From the NCBI GenBank assembly GCA_963791495.1, contig CAWBST010000013.1, positions 558,001 to 622,000 on the forward strand: 64,000 nucleotides of DNA, given 5' to 3'. Position 1 is the stretch's first letter, and every line of letters starts with the position of its first letter. A program made the position numbers and the translations under genes. The notes below the pieces were generated by a model. It saw only the letters and a list, made by a program, of their open reading frames with translations. It had not been told where the DNA came from and did not search any database. The DNA is from JAMXLO01 sp963791495 (GTDB lineage Bacteria > Pseudomonadota > Alphaproteobacteria > Acetobacterales > Acetobacteraceae). Of this stretch, positions 37,270 to 45,462 are shown one piece after another.

Positions 37270-37944
37270 ATGCCGATAGCGGATCAAAACATAAAGAAGC
37301 TCTGGGGCCTCGCGGCCGGGCGTTGCGCACGGCCGGACTGCGGCACCGATTGCGTCAGATTTTTCGGTGCGGACCCGACTGTGTTAGGTGAGATGGCTCA
37401 CATCATAGCCCGACAGCCGACAGGGCGGCGCGGTGTGCCCGGCGGCGGTTCCAACGCCTACGAGAACCTGATTTTGCTTTGCCCGACCAATCACACCGAA
37501 ATCGACAAAGCGCCGGAAGGCACCTTCCCCGTTGCGCTCCTGCACGGGTGGAAAGACGCCCATGAACGCCGGGTGCGGGAAGCGCTTGAGGCAAAATCCT
37601 ATGCCAGACGCGCGGACCTGTTCAGGGAGATTGGGTTCTTGCTCGCCGACAACTATCAAATCTGGAAAACCTATGGTCCGGAGTCCGAAGAAGCGCAGCG
37701 GAATCCGTTCAGCAACGCCGCGCAGTTTTGGCAACTTCGCAAAGTTAGCCAGATCATCCCGAACAACGCGAAAATCTGTGCCGCGCTTGACGGTAGCCGA
37801 GGTCTTCTAACCCCTCAGGAATACGCGATCGCCGCGCAGTTCAAAGAGCATGCTGCGGGGTTCGCCGCCAACGCGATGGAGCGCGTGGAAGGCTATCCGC
37901 GGTTTCCGCAAGTGTTCAGGGAAATGGTGGAGCGGAATGGATAA
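37270..37944 (+). CDS. HNH endonuclease-like protein
   Basis: A 224-residue protein. The N-terminal half is an HNH fold: a Cys pair in 'GRCARPDCG', then 'LGEMAHIIARQPTGRRG', then 'YENLILLCPTNHTEIDKAPE' with the second Cys/His set. The C-terminal half is helical ('FGPESEEAQRNPFSNAAQFW'-like text at about 135-155) and unfamiliar. Its stop overlaps the start of the next gene by eight bases. HNH proteins with such added C-terminal domains are often effectors of phage-defence or toxin systems. That role is an inference from architecture and gene order. Confidence 0.8.
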   Translation: MPIADQNIKKLWGLAAGRCARPDCGTDCVRFFGADPTVLGEMAHIIARQPTGRRGVPGGGSNAYENLILLCPTNHTEIDKAPEGTFPVALLHGWKDAHERRVREALEAKSYARRADLFREIGFLLADNYQIWKTYGPESEEAQRNPFSNAAQFWQLRKVSQIIPNNAKICAALDGSRGLLTPQEYAIAAQFKEHAAGFAANAMERVEGYPRFPQVFREMVERNG

Positions 37945-38347
37945 CGGGAGCAACGGCTGGGCCGTCCTATATAGTTCCATCGGATTCTTCGAAAGAATGC
38001 TCAAGGGGCATGGGAACGTGGTGCATTTTTTGCGCTCCCGCGATATACTATTTGCGATCACTCGCAAGAAGCCCGCCGATTGCGTTTATGTGCTTATCGT
38101 CAACACCTATACGTTCGGGGCTGCTGCCTTTTACAAGGCGCGCGAGGAATTCCAGGAGGCAACGTGCGTCGTCCTCGCCGGAGACTGGAACGCCTACACG
38201 CTAGAAGCCAAGGAACTGGCAAACGCCGAAGGCATCGGCCTTTTGACGCTCAAGGAACTTGTTGCAGCGATTTGGCGGGAGGAACCACATAAGTATTTCA
38301 GCAAAGATCGCCACGGCAATCCGGTCTATCACACCCGTGCTGCCTGA
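37937..38347 (+). CDS. Unknown protein in the HNH operon
   Basis: A 136-residue protein whose ATG overlaps the end of the HNH gene. It has alternating strands and helices: 'YSSIGFFERMLKGHGNVVHF', 'CVYVLIVNTYTFGAAAF', 'ATCVVLAGDWNAYT' and 'NAEGIGLLTLKELVAAIWRE'. The last resembles the closing helix of restriction-endonuclease-like or Rossmann-like folds, but I do not recognise a family. No signal peptide or membrane segment. Tight overlap with genes on both sides suggests that its product acts with theirs. Confidence 0.65.
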   Translation: MDNGSNGWAVLYSSIGFFERMLKGHGNVVHFLRSRDILFAITRKKPADCVYVLIVNTYTFGAAAFYKAREEFQEATCVVLAGDWNAYTLEAKELANAEGIGLLTLKELVAAIWREEPHKYFSKDRHGNPVYHTRAA

Positions 38348-38621
38348 CAGATCATCGGCTTATTTGTTCGGGTCCGCTTCGCGCTCCGACCTCTACGCGG
38401 ACGTTGATTTGCTGATCCTATACGATCCTTCCCTCTGCCCAGCCGCGCGGGCGCATGCCGAGCACAAGGCGTTCGTTGATCGGGTGGCAGAGATTGCCGG
38501 TGCGCCCGTCCATCTGTGTTTGCTTTCTTACCGCGAAGAACAGGCGAGCGACTTCATTGCGCAGGTTTCGGCCCGGCCGCTGATAATCAGCCCCGGTCGA
38601 GTGCCGCCCCCCGGTTATTGA
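38259..38621 (+). CDS. Minimal nucleotidyltransferase (MNT-like)
   Basis: About 120 residues from the ATG at 38259, or about 94 from a GTG at 38337 that overlaps the previous stop. The nucleotidyltransferase core 'AYLFGSASRSDLYADVDLLI' shows the G-S motif and the D-x-D pair. A third acidic strand is less clear ('GAPVHLCLLSYRE'). MNT-type proteins commonly form toxin-antitoxin pairs with HEPN partners or act as AMP-transferases. Here no HEPN gene is seen; the partners are an HNH nuclease and an unknown protein. Confidence 0.7.
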   Translation: MLQRFGGRNHISISAKIATAIRSITPVLPDRSSAYLFGSASRSDLYADVDLLILYDPSLCPAARAHAEHKAFVDRVAEIAGAPVHLCLLSYREEQASDFIAQVSARPLIISPGRVPPPGY

Positions 38622-38674
38622 TAGGGTTCGGCGGACGAAGATTTCCCTGACGCGGGCGGCCAGTTTCAGCACGG

Positions 38675-40804
38675 CTACGTGCCACGAAGCACTACAAGGG
38701 CGTCTACCGCCTTCACGCCCTGACCTGACGGCAGCACCATGAGCGGATTGATGTCCAACTCCGCCAGGTGTCCTTCCATGTGCGTGGCGAGGTGCGACAC
38801 GCGCACCAGGGTATCCGCGAGCGCCTCGAGGTCCGCCGCCGGCCGTCCGCGAAAGCCCTGGAGCAACCGGGCTCCCTTGACCTCAGCGATCATGGCCTGT
38901 GCTTCGGAGCGCGTGATGGGGCAGCGGCGCAGGGCCACATCGTTGTAGACCTCGACCATCACGCCGCCACTGCCGAACAGGAGCACAGGGCCCAATTGCG
39001 GGTCGCACGACACACCAACGATGACTTCGACACCGTCTCCCACCATCTCCTGCACCGACACGCCGGTGATCCGAGCCTGTGGCGCATAGGCCTTGGCACT
39101 GGCCAGGATCTCCGCGTAGGCCGTTCGCATCTGTGCGGCATCGCGGAGGTTCAGCCGAACGACCCCGGCCTCGGTCTTGTGCAGGATATTCGGCGAATCG
39201 ACCTTGAGAACCACCGGAAACCCAAGCTGCTCCGCAGCCTCGACGGCGGTCTCCGCGGACGCAACCAGCAACTCACGCGCACTCGCCACGCCCCAGGCTG
39301 CCAACAGCTGCTTGCTCTCAAACTCCGAGAGTGTCGGACGCCCCAGGCCAAGCGCCTGGGCGATGGCCGCATCCTGCGCAGCCGAACGCGACGGGGCCGT
39401 GGCAAAGCCATCGGCCAGGCGACGCTCGCGCCATGTATGATACGCGAGGCGGCTCCGCAGGCCTCGGGCCAGCGTGTCCGGCGTGTAGAAGATCGGTATC
39501 CGCGCGCTCCGAAGCTGCGCCAGGCCAGCCTTGGCGTCCCGGCTTCCTGTCCACAGAAACACCACGCCCTTGTCGGTCCGATCACGCTGGCTGATGACCT
39601 GCTGAGCTTGCGCGTCCGCCCCGGCACTCGCCACGACTAAGGTCCCCATCCGGGGATCATCGATCATATGCTGCATGATCTGCGGGAAGGACTCGCTGTT
39701 GGCAAAGCCCGTTACATCGGCAGGATTCGCAGCCCACCCGAAGCCGTTCAGGATCGCGTTGATGCCGTCACGCGCCGCTTCGCCAAGCGTCGGCAGATCG
39801 AGACCGGCCTGACCGCACATGTCGGCGGTGAGCGAACTGATGCCGCCCGAGTGGGATACCACCGCGATGCCGGGCACGCCGGGCTTGGGGGTGTGGGCCA
39901 GCAGGTGCGCGACCTCCAGCAGTTCGTCGTAATCCTGGACCCGGATCACCCCGTATTGGGCAAAGATCGCATCGTAGCGGGCATCCTCGCCCGTCAGCGC
40001 TGCAGTATGCGAGCGTGCCGCCCTCGCTCCGAGTTCCGAACGCCCGATCTTGATGAGGACGATCGGCTTGCCGCGCTCTGCTGCGAGCCTTGCCACTTCG
40101 AGAAACTTGTCGGCCCGCTTGAAGCCTTCGACAAAACCAGCAATGACCCGCGTATCCGGATCGTCCAGCAGGTAGCGGGCAAAGTCGGAAAAATCGAGGT
40201 CCGCCTCGTTCCCAGTCGAGATGATGTAGCTGAAGCCGATGCCGTTCTCCACCGCCCGCACCAGGAACGGCCCGAACGCCGTCGCGCCGCTTTGGCACAC
40301 CAGGCCGATCGGCCCGGTCAGACCGGACGCCCCGCGCGAGGAAGAGGTGGCCCAGATGTCGTGCGTGACATTCGCGAGCCCCAGGCAGTTGGGGCCGCTG
40401 ATGCGCATGCCCGACGCGCGGGCAAATTCACCCAGTTCCCCCTGCAGATCGCGCCGGTCGTCCATATCGCGCTCGGCAAAGCCCGCCGAGATCACGATCG
40501 CCGACCCCGCCCCCTTGCGGTGGCTCTCCTGGAGGACATCGAGCACCTGGTCGTAGGGCACCACGATGCCCACCACGTCGGGGGCCTCCGGCAGGTCCGA
40601 CACGCTCGGGTAGGACTTCTCCCCCATGATTTCGTCATAACGCGGGTTCACGGCATAAACCCGCACCCGGTCCTTGGCCTTGAGCGCCGCAGCCAGAAAC
40701 CGCCCACCGTACTGCATCCTCGGCGTCGCGCCCACGATCGCAATGGAACGCGGGTTGAGCATTTTGTGGATCGACGCCATCTGTGGTTCGGTCCAGAACT
40801 CCAT
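38675..40804 (-). CDS. Acyl-CoA synthetase, NDP-forming (acetate-CoA ligase family)
   Basis: A 709-residue protein from the ATG at 40804, which has AGGGGGTG upstream. Domain order: CoA-binding Rossmann domain ('NPRSIAIVGATPRMQYGGRF'), succinyl-CoA ligase-like domains ('GLVCQSGATAFGPFL', then 'SHTAALTGEDARYDAIFAQY' with the phospho-His region), and a C-terminal ATP-grasp domain ('LGFPVVLKVDSPNILHKTEA'). It couples ATP or ADP turnover to acyl-CoA formation. It faces the thiolase/TPP genes and likely supplies or drains acyl-CoA in the same pathway. Confidence 0.92.
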   Translation of the reverse strand: MEFWTEPQMASIHKMLNPRSIAIVGATPRMQYGGRFLAAALKAKDRVRVYAVNPRYDEIMGEKSYPSVSDLPEAPDVVGIVVPYDQVLDVLQESHRKGAGSAIVISAGFAERDMDDRRDLQGELGEFARASGMRISGPNCLGLANVTHDIWATSSSRGASGLTGPIGLVCQSGATAFGPFLVRAVENGIGFSYIISTGNEADLDFSDFARYLLDDPDTRVIAGFVEGFKRADKFLEVARLAAERGKPIVLIKIGRSELGARAARSHTAALTGEDARYDAIFAQYGVIRVQDYDELLEVAHLLAHTPKPGVPGIAVVSHSGGISSLTADMCGQAGLDLPTLGEAARDGINAILNGFGWAANPADVTGFANSESFPQIMQHMIDDPRMGTLVVASAGADAQAQQVISQRDRTDKGVVFLWTGSRDAKAGLAQLRSARIPIFYTPDTLARGLRSRLAYHTWRERRLADGFATAPSRSAAQDAAIAQALGLGRPTLSEFESKQLLAAWGVASARELLVASAETAVEAAEQLGFPVVLKVDSPNILHKTEAGVVRLNLRDAAQMRTAYAEILASAKAYAPQARITGVSVQEMVGDGVEVIVGVSCDPQLGPVLLFGSGGVMVEVYNDVALRRCPITRSEAQAMIAEVKGARLLQGFRGRPAADLEALADTLVRVSHLATHMEGHLAELDINPLMVLPSGQGVKAVDALVVLRGT

Positions 40805-41009
40805 CACACCCCCTGAAAACAACGTGGTCCGTCGGGTTGGCAAGCCTACGCTCTACGAACGGGGCTGCCATCGGCCGGCATTCCCGCATCATTATTGGCT
40901 GAAGCAGAGCGCTTGCGGCAGAGCCTGCTGGCCGATGCCAGACAAGAAGACATGCTCAAGACGATAATCGACCGGGTCGAACGCTTGGAGAATATGACGT
41001 TCACCGAGT

Positions 41010-42389
41010 TTAGATCCTATCCGGCTGTTCGCTGGTGGTACGGACGAGGGTGATGCGACAGCCTGGGTTTGCATCGGTGATGACAAGATCCATCCCGTGC
41101 AAGCGGGCGACTGCGGACACCAGCGCCAAGCCGAGCCCAGTACCCGGCGCATTGCGGCTCTGCTCAAGGCGGTAGAAACGCCGCGAAACAGCGTCACGTT
41201 CTTCGCTGGGGATCCCAGGACCGGTGTCGCTGACTTCCACGCCGATGCACCGCGGATCTGAGAGTATACCAACTTCGATATGGCCGCCTGAAGGCGTGAA
41301 CTTGATGGCGTTATCGATCAGGTTCCCCACCGCCTCGAACAGCAGGCTGGGATCGCCCGGCAACGTCGCGGCAATGCCGTCGGGTTGCCAGACCAGGCTG
41401 ATACCCTTCTCGTCCGCCAACGGTTCGTAAAATTCGGCCACATCGGTGACAACCTGCGCGAGATCAACTGACGTGAAGCCGGCGCGGCGTGCTCCGGACT
41501 CCACCTCCGATATGCGCAGCATGGCGGAAAATGTCCGCAGGACGGCCCTGGTCTCGACGCTTGCATCCTCGATCGCTGTTGCGAAATCTTCAGTAGATCG
41601 CGCGCGCCGGCGGGCACGCTCAAGACCGGCAAGCAGCCGCGTCAGAGGCGTGCGCAGATCATGCGCTATGCTGTCGCAGACGCCCTTCACCTCCTGGATC
41701 AGCCGCTCAATCTCATCGAGCATGCCATTGATGACGTGAACCAACCGGTCCAGGTCGCCAGTCCTGCCGTGCACCGGCAGCCGCTGCGACAGATCGCCAG
41801 CCACGATGCGCTGGGTTGCATCGGTCACTGCGTCGATACGGCGGACTGCATCGGCCCCAGCAATGGCTGCACCGAACAGGCCTAGGAGCCCGGTTACCGC
41901 ACCGCCGACCAACAGGGCGTGGATGAGCACCGCATCAAACCGGTCTGCTCCGCTGGCACTCTGGGCGATGAGCAGCAGATTGCCCAACGGTCCTCGGTGG
42001 ATCATTCCCCGATAGTCCAGTGTCTGCCCATTTGCCACCACCGCGAAATCGAACGGGCGATCCAACGGCGCGCTCACCACAAGGTTCGGGGACACGCCCA
42101 GCAGATTGCCGGCGATCCGGTGGCCGGACGCATCAAACAGGCTGAACGGCCGCTCGGCAGCGGAATCCGCGATAACGTGCGCTCGCAGCCGGTCGAAGAA
42201 GGCTGCCTCGTCCATCTGCGCGAAGCCGACCTGCTCACGGTGGAGCCAGTCGTCGGCCATCCTCATCAAGTAGCCGTTGGTTTCATGGTAAAGAAACCCG
42301 AACAGCAGCAACGACGCCGCGCCGAACAGAAGCAGGAAGAGCAACGCGAGCCGGAAGCTCGTCGTTCTGGGCAGATCAGTCAGGCGCAC
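41010..42389 (-). CDS. Two-component sensor histidine kinase
   Basis: A 459-residue membrane kinase. Transmembrane segment 1 is at about 12-32 ('LALLFLLLFGAASLLLFGFL') and segment 2 at about 155-175, with a periplasmic sensor loop of ~120 residues between. A HAMP domain follows, then the HisKA box 'DSIAHDLRTPLTRLL' and the ATPase with 'VGNLIDNAIKFTPSGG', 'DTGPGIPSEERDAV' and 'GTGLGLALVSAVARLHG'. The start overlaps the end of the regulator gene by 14 bases. It signals to the regulator at 42376. Confidence 0.94.
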   Translation of the reverse strand: MRLTDLPRTTSFRLALLFLLLFGAASLLLFGFLYHETNGYLMRMADDWLHREQVGFAQMDEAAFFDRLRAHVIADSAAERPFSLFDASGHRIAGNLLGVSPNLVVSAPLDRPFDFAVVANGQTLDYRGMIHRGPLGNLLLIAQSASGADRFDAVLIHALLVGGAVTGLLGLFGAAIAGADAVRRIDAVTDATQRIVAGDLSQRLPVHGRTGDLDRLVHVINGMLDEIERLIQEVKGVCDSIAHDLRTPLTRLLAGLERARRRARSTEDFATAIEDASVETRAVLRTFSAMLRISEVESGARRAGFTSVDLAQVVTDVAEFYEPLADEKGISLVWQPDGIAATLPGDPSLLFEAVGNLIDNAIKFTPSGGHIEVGILSDPRCIGVEVSDTGPGIPSEERDAVSRRFYRLEQSRNAPGTGLGLALVSAVARLHGMDLVITDANPGCRITLVRTTSEQPDRI

Positions 42390-43059
42390 GCAACATATAC
42401 CCAGCGCCGCGGACCGTATGGATCATCGGCCGATTGTTATCGGGATCGAGTTTGCGGCGCAGCTTGCTTACATGAACGTCAATGACGTTGGTGGGCTCGG
42501 CGTAGTGATAGTTCCACACCTCCTCGAACAGCATGGTACGCGTCACCACCTGTCCCGGGTGACGCATCAGATATTCGAGCAGGCGAAACTCGCGCGGCAG
42601 CAGATCAACCGGTTTGCCCGCGAGGTGAACGGTGTGCTTGAGCAGATCCATCTCCAGCCTGCCGACGCGTAGTACAGTCTCGCGTTGAGGGCCGGCGTGG
42701 CGGCGCAGCAGGATGTCCAGCCGCGCGGTGAGTTCGAGGAAATCGAACGGCTTGGTCATGTAGTCGTCGCCGCCAGCGCGCAGGCCACGCACCCGCTCGT
42801 CCACTGCCGAGAGAGCGCTCAGGATCAGCACCGGAGCCTCGATGCCGGCTGCCCGCAGCGCCGTCAGCACGCCGAGGCCGTCGAGCCCACCCGGCAGCAT
42901 GCGGTCGAGCACGATTGCATCGTACGGTTCGGCGGCAGCCTTCAGCAGGCCCTCACGCCCGGTCGAGGCAGCATCCGCCGCGAAGCCGTGGTCGCCCAGC
43001 GCGGCGGTGATTTCGTTTGCTGTTTGTGTGTCGTCCTCTACGACGAGAATTCGAGCCAT
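42376..43059 (-). CDS. OmpR-family response regulator (partner of the adjacent kinase)
   Basis: A 227-residue regulator from the ATG at 43059 (AGGGTGG upstream). Receiver domain: acidic pair in 'ILVVEDDTQTA', phospho-acceptor Asp in 'DAIVLDRMLPGGLDG', and conserved Lys in 'DYMTKPFDF'. The C-terminal winged helix has 'LLPREFRLLEYLMRHPGQVV' and 'NVIDVHVSKLRRKLD'. Directly followed by its kinase. It is transcribed divergently from a second regulator at 43170. Confidence 0.94.
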   Translation of the reverse strand: MARILVVEDDTQTANEITAALGDHGFAADAASTGREGLLKAAAEPYDAIVLDRMLPGGLDGLGVLTALRAAGIEAPVLILSALSAVDERVRGLRAGGDDYMTKPFDFLELTARLDILLRRHAGPQRETVLRVGRLEMDLLKHTVHLAGKPVDLLPREFRLLEYLMRHPGQVVTRTMLFEEVWNYHYAEPTNVIDVHVSKLRRKLDPDNNRPMIHTVRGAGYMLRAPD

Positions 43060-43169
43060 CGCATCCACCCTGTCTTTATGGGCCGTACCGGCATTGCGTA
43101 CACTGCAAGGTAGGGTGCAAAAGCCACTTCGCCCGAAGATGAAAAGCCGTTAATCCAGGTGGAGGGTCC
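43060..43169. promoter_or_regulatory. Divergent promoter region between two regulators
   Basis: About 110 bases separate two OmpR-type regulator genes transcribed away from each other, so promoters for both directions and probably regulator boxes lie here. TGCGTACACTGCAAGGTAGGGTGCA near 43094-43118 (given here as a description of two TGC-flanked half-sites) is the most structured part. No clear -35/-10 pair was found. Confidence 0.5.
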
Positions 43170-43853
43170 ATGCGCCTGCTCATCGTGGAAGACGACGACC
43201 GAGGAGGACGCTATCTGGTTCGCGGATTGTCGGAAAGCGGCCACATCGTGGATCGGGCAAGCGATGGCGAGACGGGTCTGGCACTGGCGCTGGAAGGCAT
43301 CTACGACGTTCTGATCGTGGATCGACGGCTGCCGGCTTTGGATGGCATTGCCCTGGTGCAGCGGCTGCGCGAGCAGGGAGTGGCGACACCGGTACTGATG
43401 CTGAGCGCGATCGCCAGTGCGGCCGATCGGGTGGCAGGGCTGCGCGCCGGATGCGACGATTATCTAGCCAAACCCTACGCCTTCGCCGAGGTGCTGGCGC
43501 GGGTGGAAGGTTTGGCGCGCCGCGCCGACAAGGCGCGCGGCCAGGCCGTGCTGCAGGTTGCGGACCTGACGCTCGACACACAGGCGCGGCGCGCATCGCG
43601 CGGTGGGCACACCATCGATCTGCAACATCGTGAGTTCCTGCTGCTCGAGCACCTGATGCGCCGCGCTGGGCAGGTGGTGACGCGGTCAATGTTGCTTGAG
43701 GCTGCCTGGGACTATGACTTCGAGCCACGTGGCAACATCATCGATATGCACATGCACCGGCTGCGCCGGAAGATCGACCACGCGTTCGACCATCAGCTCA
43801 TCCATACGATACCGGGCGCGGGCTACATGATTGGCGGGCGCGAGCCTTTGTAA
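43170..43853 (+). CDS. OmpR-family response regulator, no kinase adjacent
   Basis: A 227-residue regulator. Receiver: 'RLLIVEDDDRGGRYLVRGLS', phospho-acceptor Asp in 'VLIVDRRLPALDG', and Lys in 'DDYLAKPYAF'. Winged helix: 'DLQHREFLLLEHLMRRAGQV' and 'NIIDMHMHRLRRKIDH'. It resembles regulators of metal or efflux systems. No histidine kinase follows; the next genes are a small exported protein and an RND efflux operon in the same direction, which it may control. It could be driven by the kinase at 41010. Confidence 0.92.
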   Translation: MRLLIVEDDDRGGRYLVRGLSESGHIVDRASDGETGLALALEGIYDVLIVDRRLPALDGIALVQRLREQGVATPVLMLSAIASAADRVAGLRAGCDDYLAKPYAFAEVLARVEGLARRADKARGQAVLQVADLTLDTQARRASRGGHTIDLQHREFLLLEHLMRRAGQVVTRSMLLEAAWDYDFEPRGNIIDMHMHRLRRKIDHAFDHQLIHTIPGAGYMIGGREPL

Positions 43854-43955
43854 AACCGATTTCATGGTCAGGCGAAGCGGTTCCTATCGCGGCTGATGCA
43901 CCTTCCACTCGCGCCGGCAACCAGGCCGGCGATCGAGAGAAGGAGCAAGATCACC

Positions 43956-44207
43956 ATGAAGACCACATTGCTCGCCGCCGTTGCCGCCGTCGGACTTGGC
44001 ATCGCGCCGGCGTTCGCCGCTGATATGCAAAGCAACAGTGGCTACATGTATCCGAACTTCTGGGGCACCGCGACTACGCAGCAGGCACCCGCCGCCAAGG
44101 CCCCAGCGCAGTCGAACGGTGCGACTATCGGCGTCTACGCCACTCAATCGAGTCGTGGCACCTGGCTTTTCCCGCCCAATCCCAATGGGGATGGCACGAA
44201 CGGCTGA
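43956..44207 (+). CDS. Small exported protein
   Basis: An 83-residue protein with a good ribosome binding site (AAGGAG). The N-terminus is a signal peptide ('TTLLAAVAAVGLGIAPAFAA', cut after AFA). The mature ~63 residues contain 'SGYMYPNFWGTATTQQAPAA' and 'RGTWLFPPNPNGDG' and show no known domain. The gene lies between a regulator and an RND efflux operon and is closed by an intrinsic terminator. It is probably an envelope stress or efflux accessory peptide, but this is a guess from position. Confidence 0.75.
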   Translation: MKTTLLAAVAAVGLGIAPAFAADMQSNSGYMYPNFWGTATTQQAPAAKAPAQSNGATIGVYATQSSRGTWLFPPNPNGDGTNG

Positions 44208-44231
44208 TGTGTTGCGCATAGCGCATAGAAG

Positions 44232-44256
44232 GGGCCGGCCAAAGGCCGGCCCTTTT
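44232..44256 (+). terminator. Intrinsic terminator
   Basis: GGGCCGGCC at 44232-44240 and GGCCGGCCC at 44244-44252 form a perfect 9-bp stem with an AAA loop, followed by TTTT. It lies 25 bases after the small exported protein gene and separates it from the RND operon. Confidence 0.9.
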
Positions 44257-44294
44257 CGCGCCATCTCACGCAGCGTTCGTGGAGCATTAGAGCA

Positions 44295-45462
44295 ATGAAG
44301 AAGCGCATGATCTTTGTCGCGGCCTGTCTCGTGGCCTGTGTCGGCGCGCTTGTTGTATCCCGGTACTATCCGTCCGAGGCGGCACCCGAAGCCCCCACGG
44401 CGCCGCAAGCGGTCCCTGTCAATACCGCCGAGGTGCAGATCGGCGATGTGCCCATCGTCCTGGACGGCATCGGGACGGTAGAGGCGTACAACGTGGTGGA
44501 CGTACACACGCAGGTCACCGGCACGATCCAGCACATCGCTTTCGTCGAAGGACAGGCGGTGCACAAGGGTGATTTGATCGCGCAACTCGACCCGCGGCCA
44601 TTTCAGGCGGTCCTGCAACAGGCCGAAGCGAACCTCGCGCGCGATGAAGCCCAACTGACCAATGCGCAGGTCAATCTCAATCGCTTCACGCCGCTGCTGA
44701 AGCAGGGTTTCGCATCGGCACAGCAGGTGACCGATCAGGCGTCTCAGGTCAGCCAGTTGCAGGCGATCGCCGCTGCCGACAAGGCAGCCATATTCAATGC
44801 GCAGACCCAGCTCAGCTACACGAGCATCATGTCCCCGATCGATGGCGTGACTGGCATACGCCAGGTCGACATCGGCAACATCGTGCAACCCGGCACCAGC
44901 ACGCCGATCGTCACGATCACGCAGATCGAGCCGATCTCGGTGGTGTTCACCTTGCCGCAGAAGGACATTCCCGAGGTGCAGGCAGGCGATGGCGAAGGGG
45001 ACGCTGAAGACGCTGGCATACGATCAGAACGACCGGACGGTCCTCGACGAGGGCAGCCTGCTTCTTGTCAACAACACGATCAGCCAGTCCTCGGGAACCG
45101 CACAGCTGAAGGCGACCTTCCCGAACGCGAAACGTGCGCTCTGGCCCGGCGAGTTCGTCAACGTCCACCTTATCGTGGACGAGCGGCATAATGGCATCAC
45201 TGTGCCACTGAGCGCGGTGCAGCAGGGGCAGAGCGGTCCCTATGTCTTCGCCGTGCAGCCAGACGGTAGCGCGCGGATCCGCCCGGTCACCGTCGGAGAA
45301 ACATTCGGCGGCCGCGCGCTGATCGACCAGGGCCTGCATGCAGGCGATACGATTGTGACCGCCGGCCAGTACCGCCTCGACGATGGCGTCAAGGTCGCCA
45401 GCGTGCCCGCCGGCGATCCGCGCGTGCAGAACACCAGCGAAAGCAGCGCGGGGATGCTGTGA
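44295..45462 (+). pseudogene. RND efflux periplasmic adaptor, frameshifted
   Basis: Membrane-anchored start ('MIFVAACLVACVGALVVSRY'), then MdtA-like adaptor segments: 'VDVHTQVTGTIQHIAFVEGQ', a helical hairpin ('QQAEANLARDEAQLTNAQVN'), and 'SPIDGVTGIRQVDIGNIV'. One extra G near 44985 ('PEVQA/AMAKGTLKTLAYD') shifts the frame. Removing it restores a full adaptor of about 388 residues to the stop at 45462. Read literally, the protein is truncated and loses its beta-barrel and membrane-proximal domains. It overlaps the permease start, so the two genes form one operon. Confidence 0.85.

Noticed and set aside
37270..38621. A known CBASS or type II/IV restriction system
   Set aside because: The nucleotidyltransferase is far too small for a CD-NTase, and no methyltransferase, helicase or effector of the known classes is present. 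I therefore left the operon unclassified.
38768..40816. Two long plus-strand frames opposite the acyl-CoA synthetase
   Set aside because: Composition and lack of motifs mark them as shadows of the minus-strand gene, which has a full domain set.
40895..41053. Short helical frame 'LAEAERLRQSLLADARQEDM' on the plus strand
   Set aside because: It looks protein-like but is only ~52 codons, begins at TTG without a ribosome binding site and overlaps the 3' end of the histidine kinase gene. Possibly a remnant; too weak to list.
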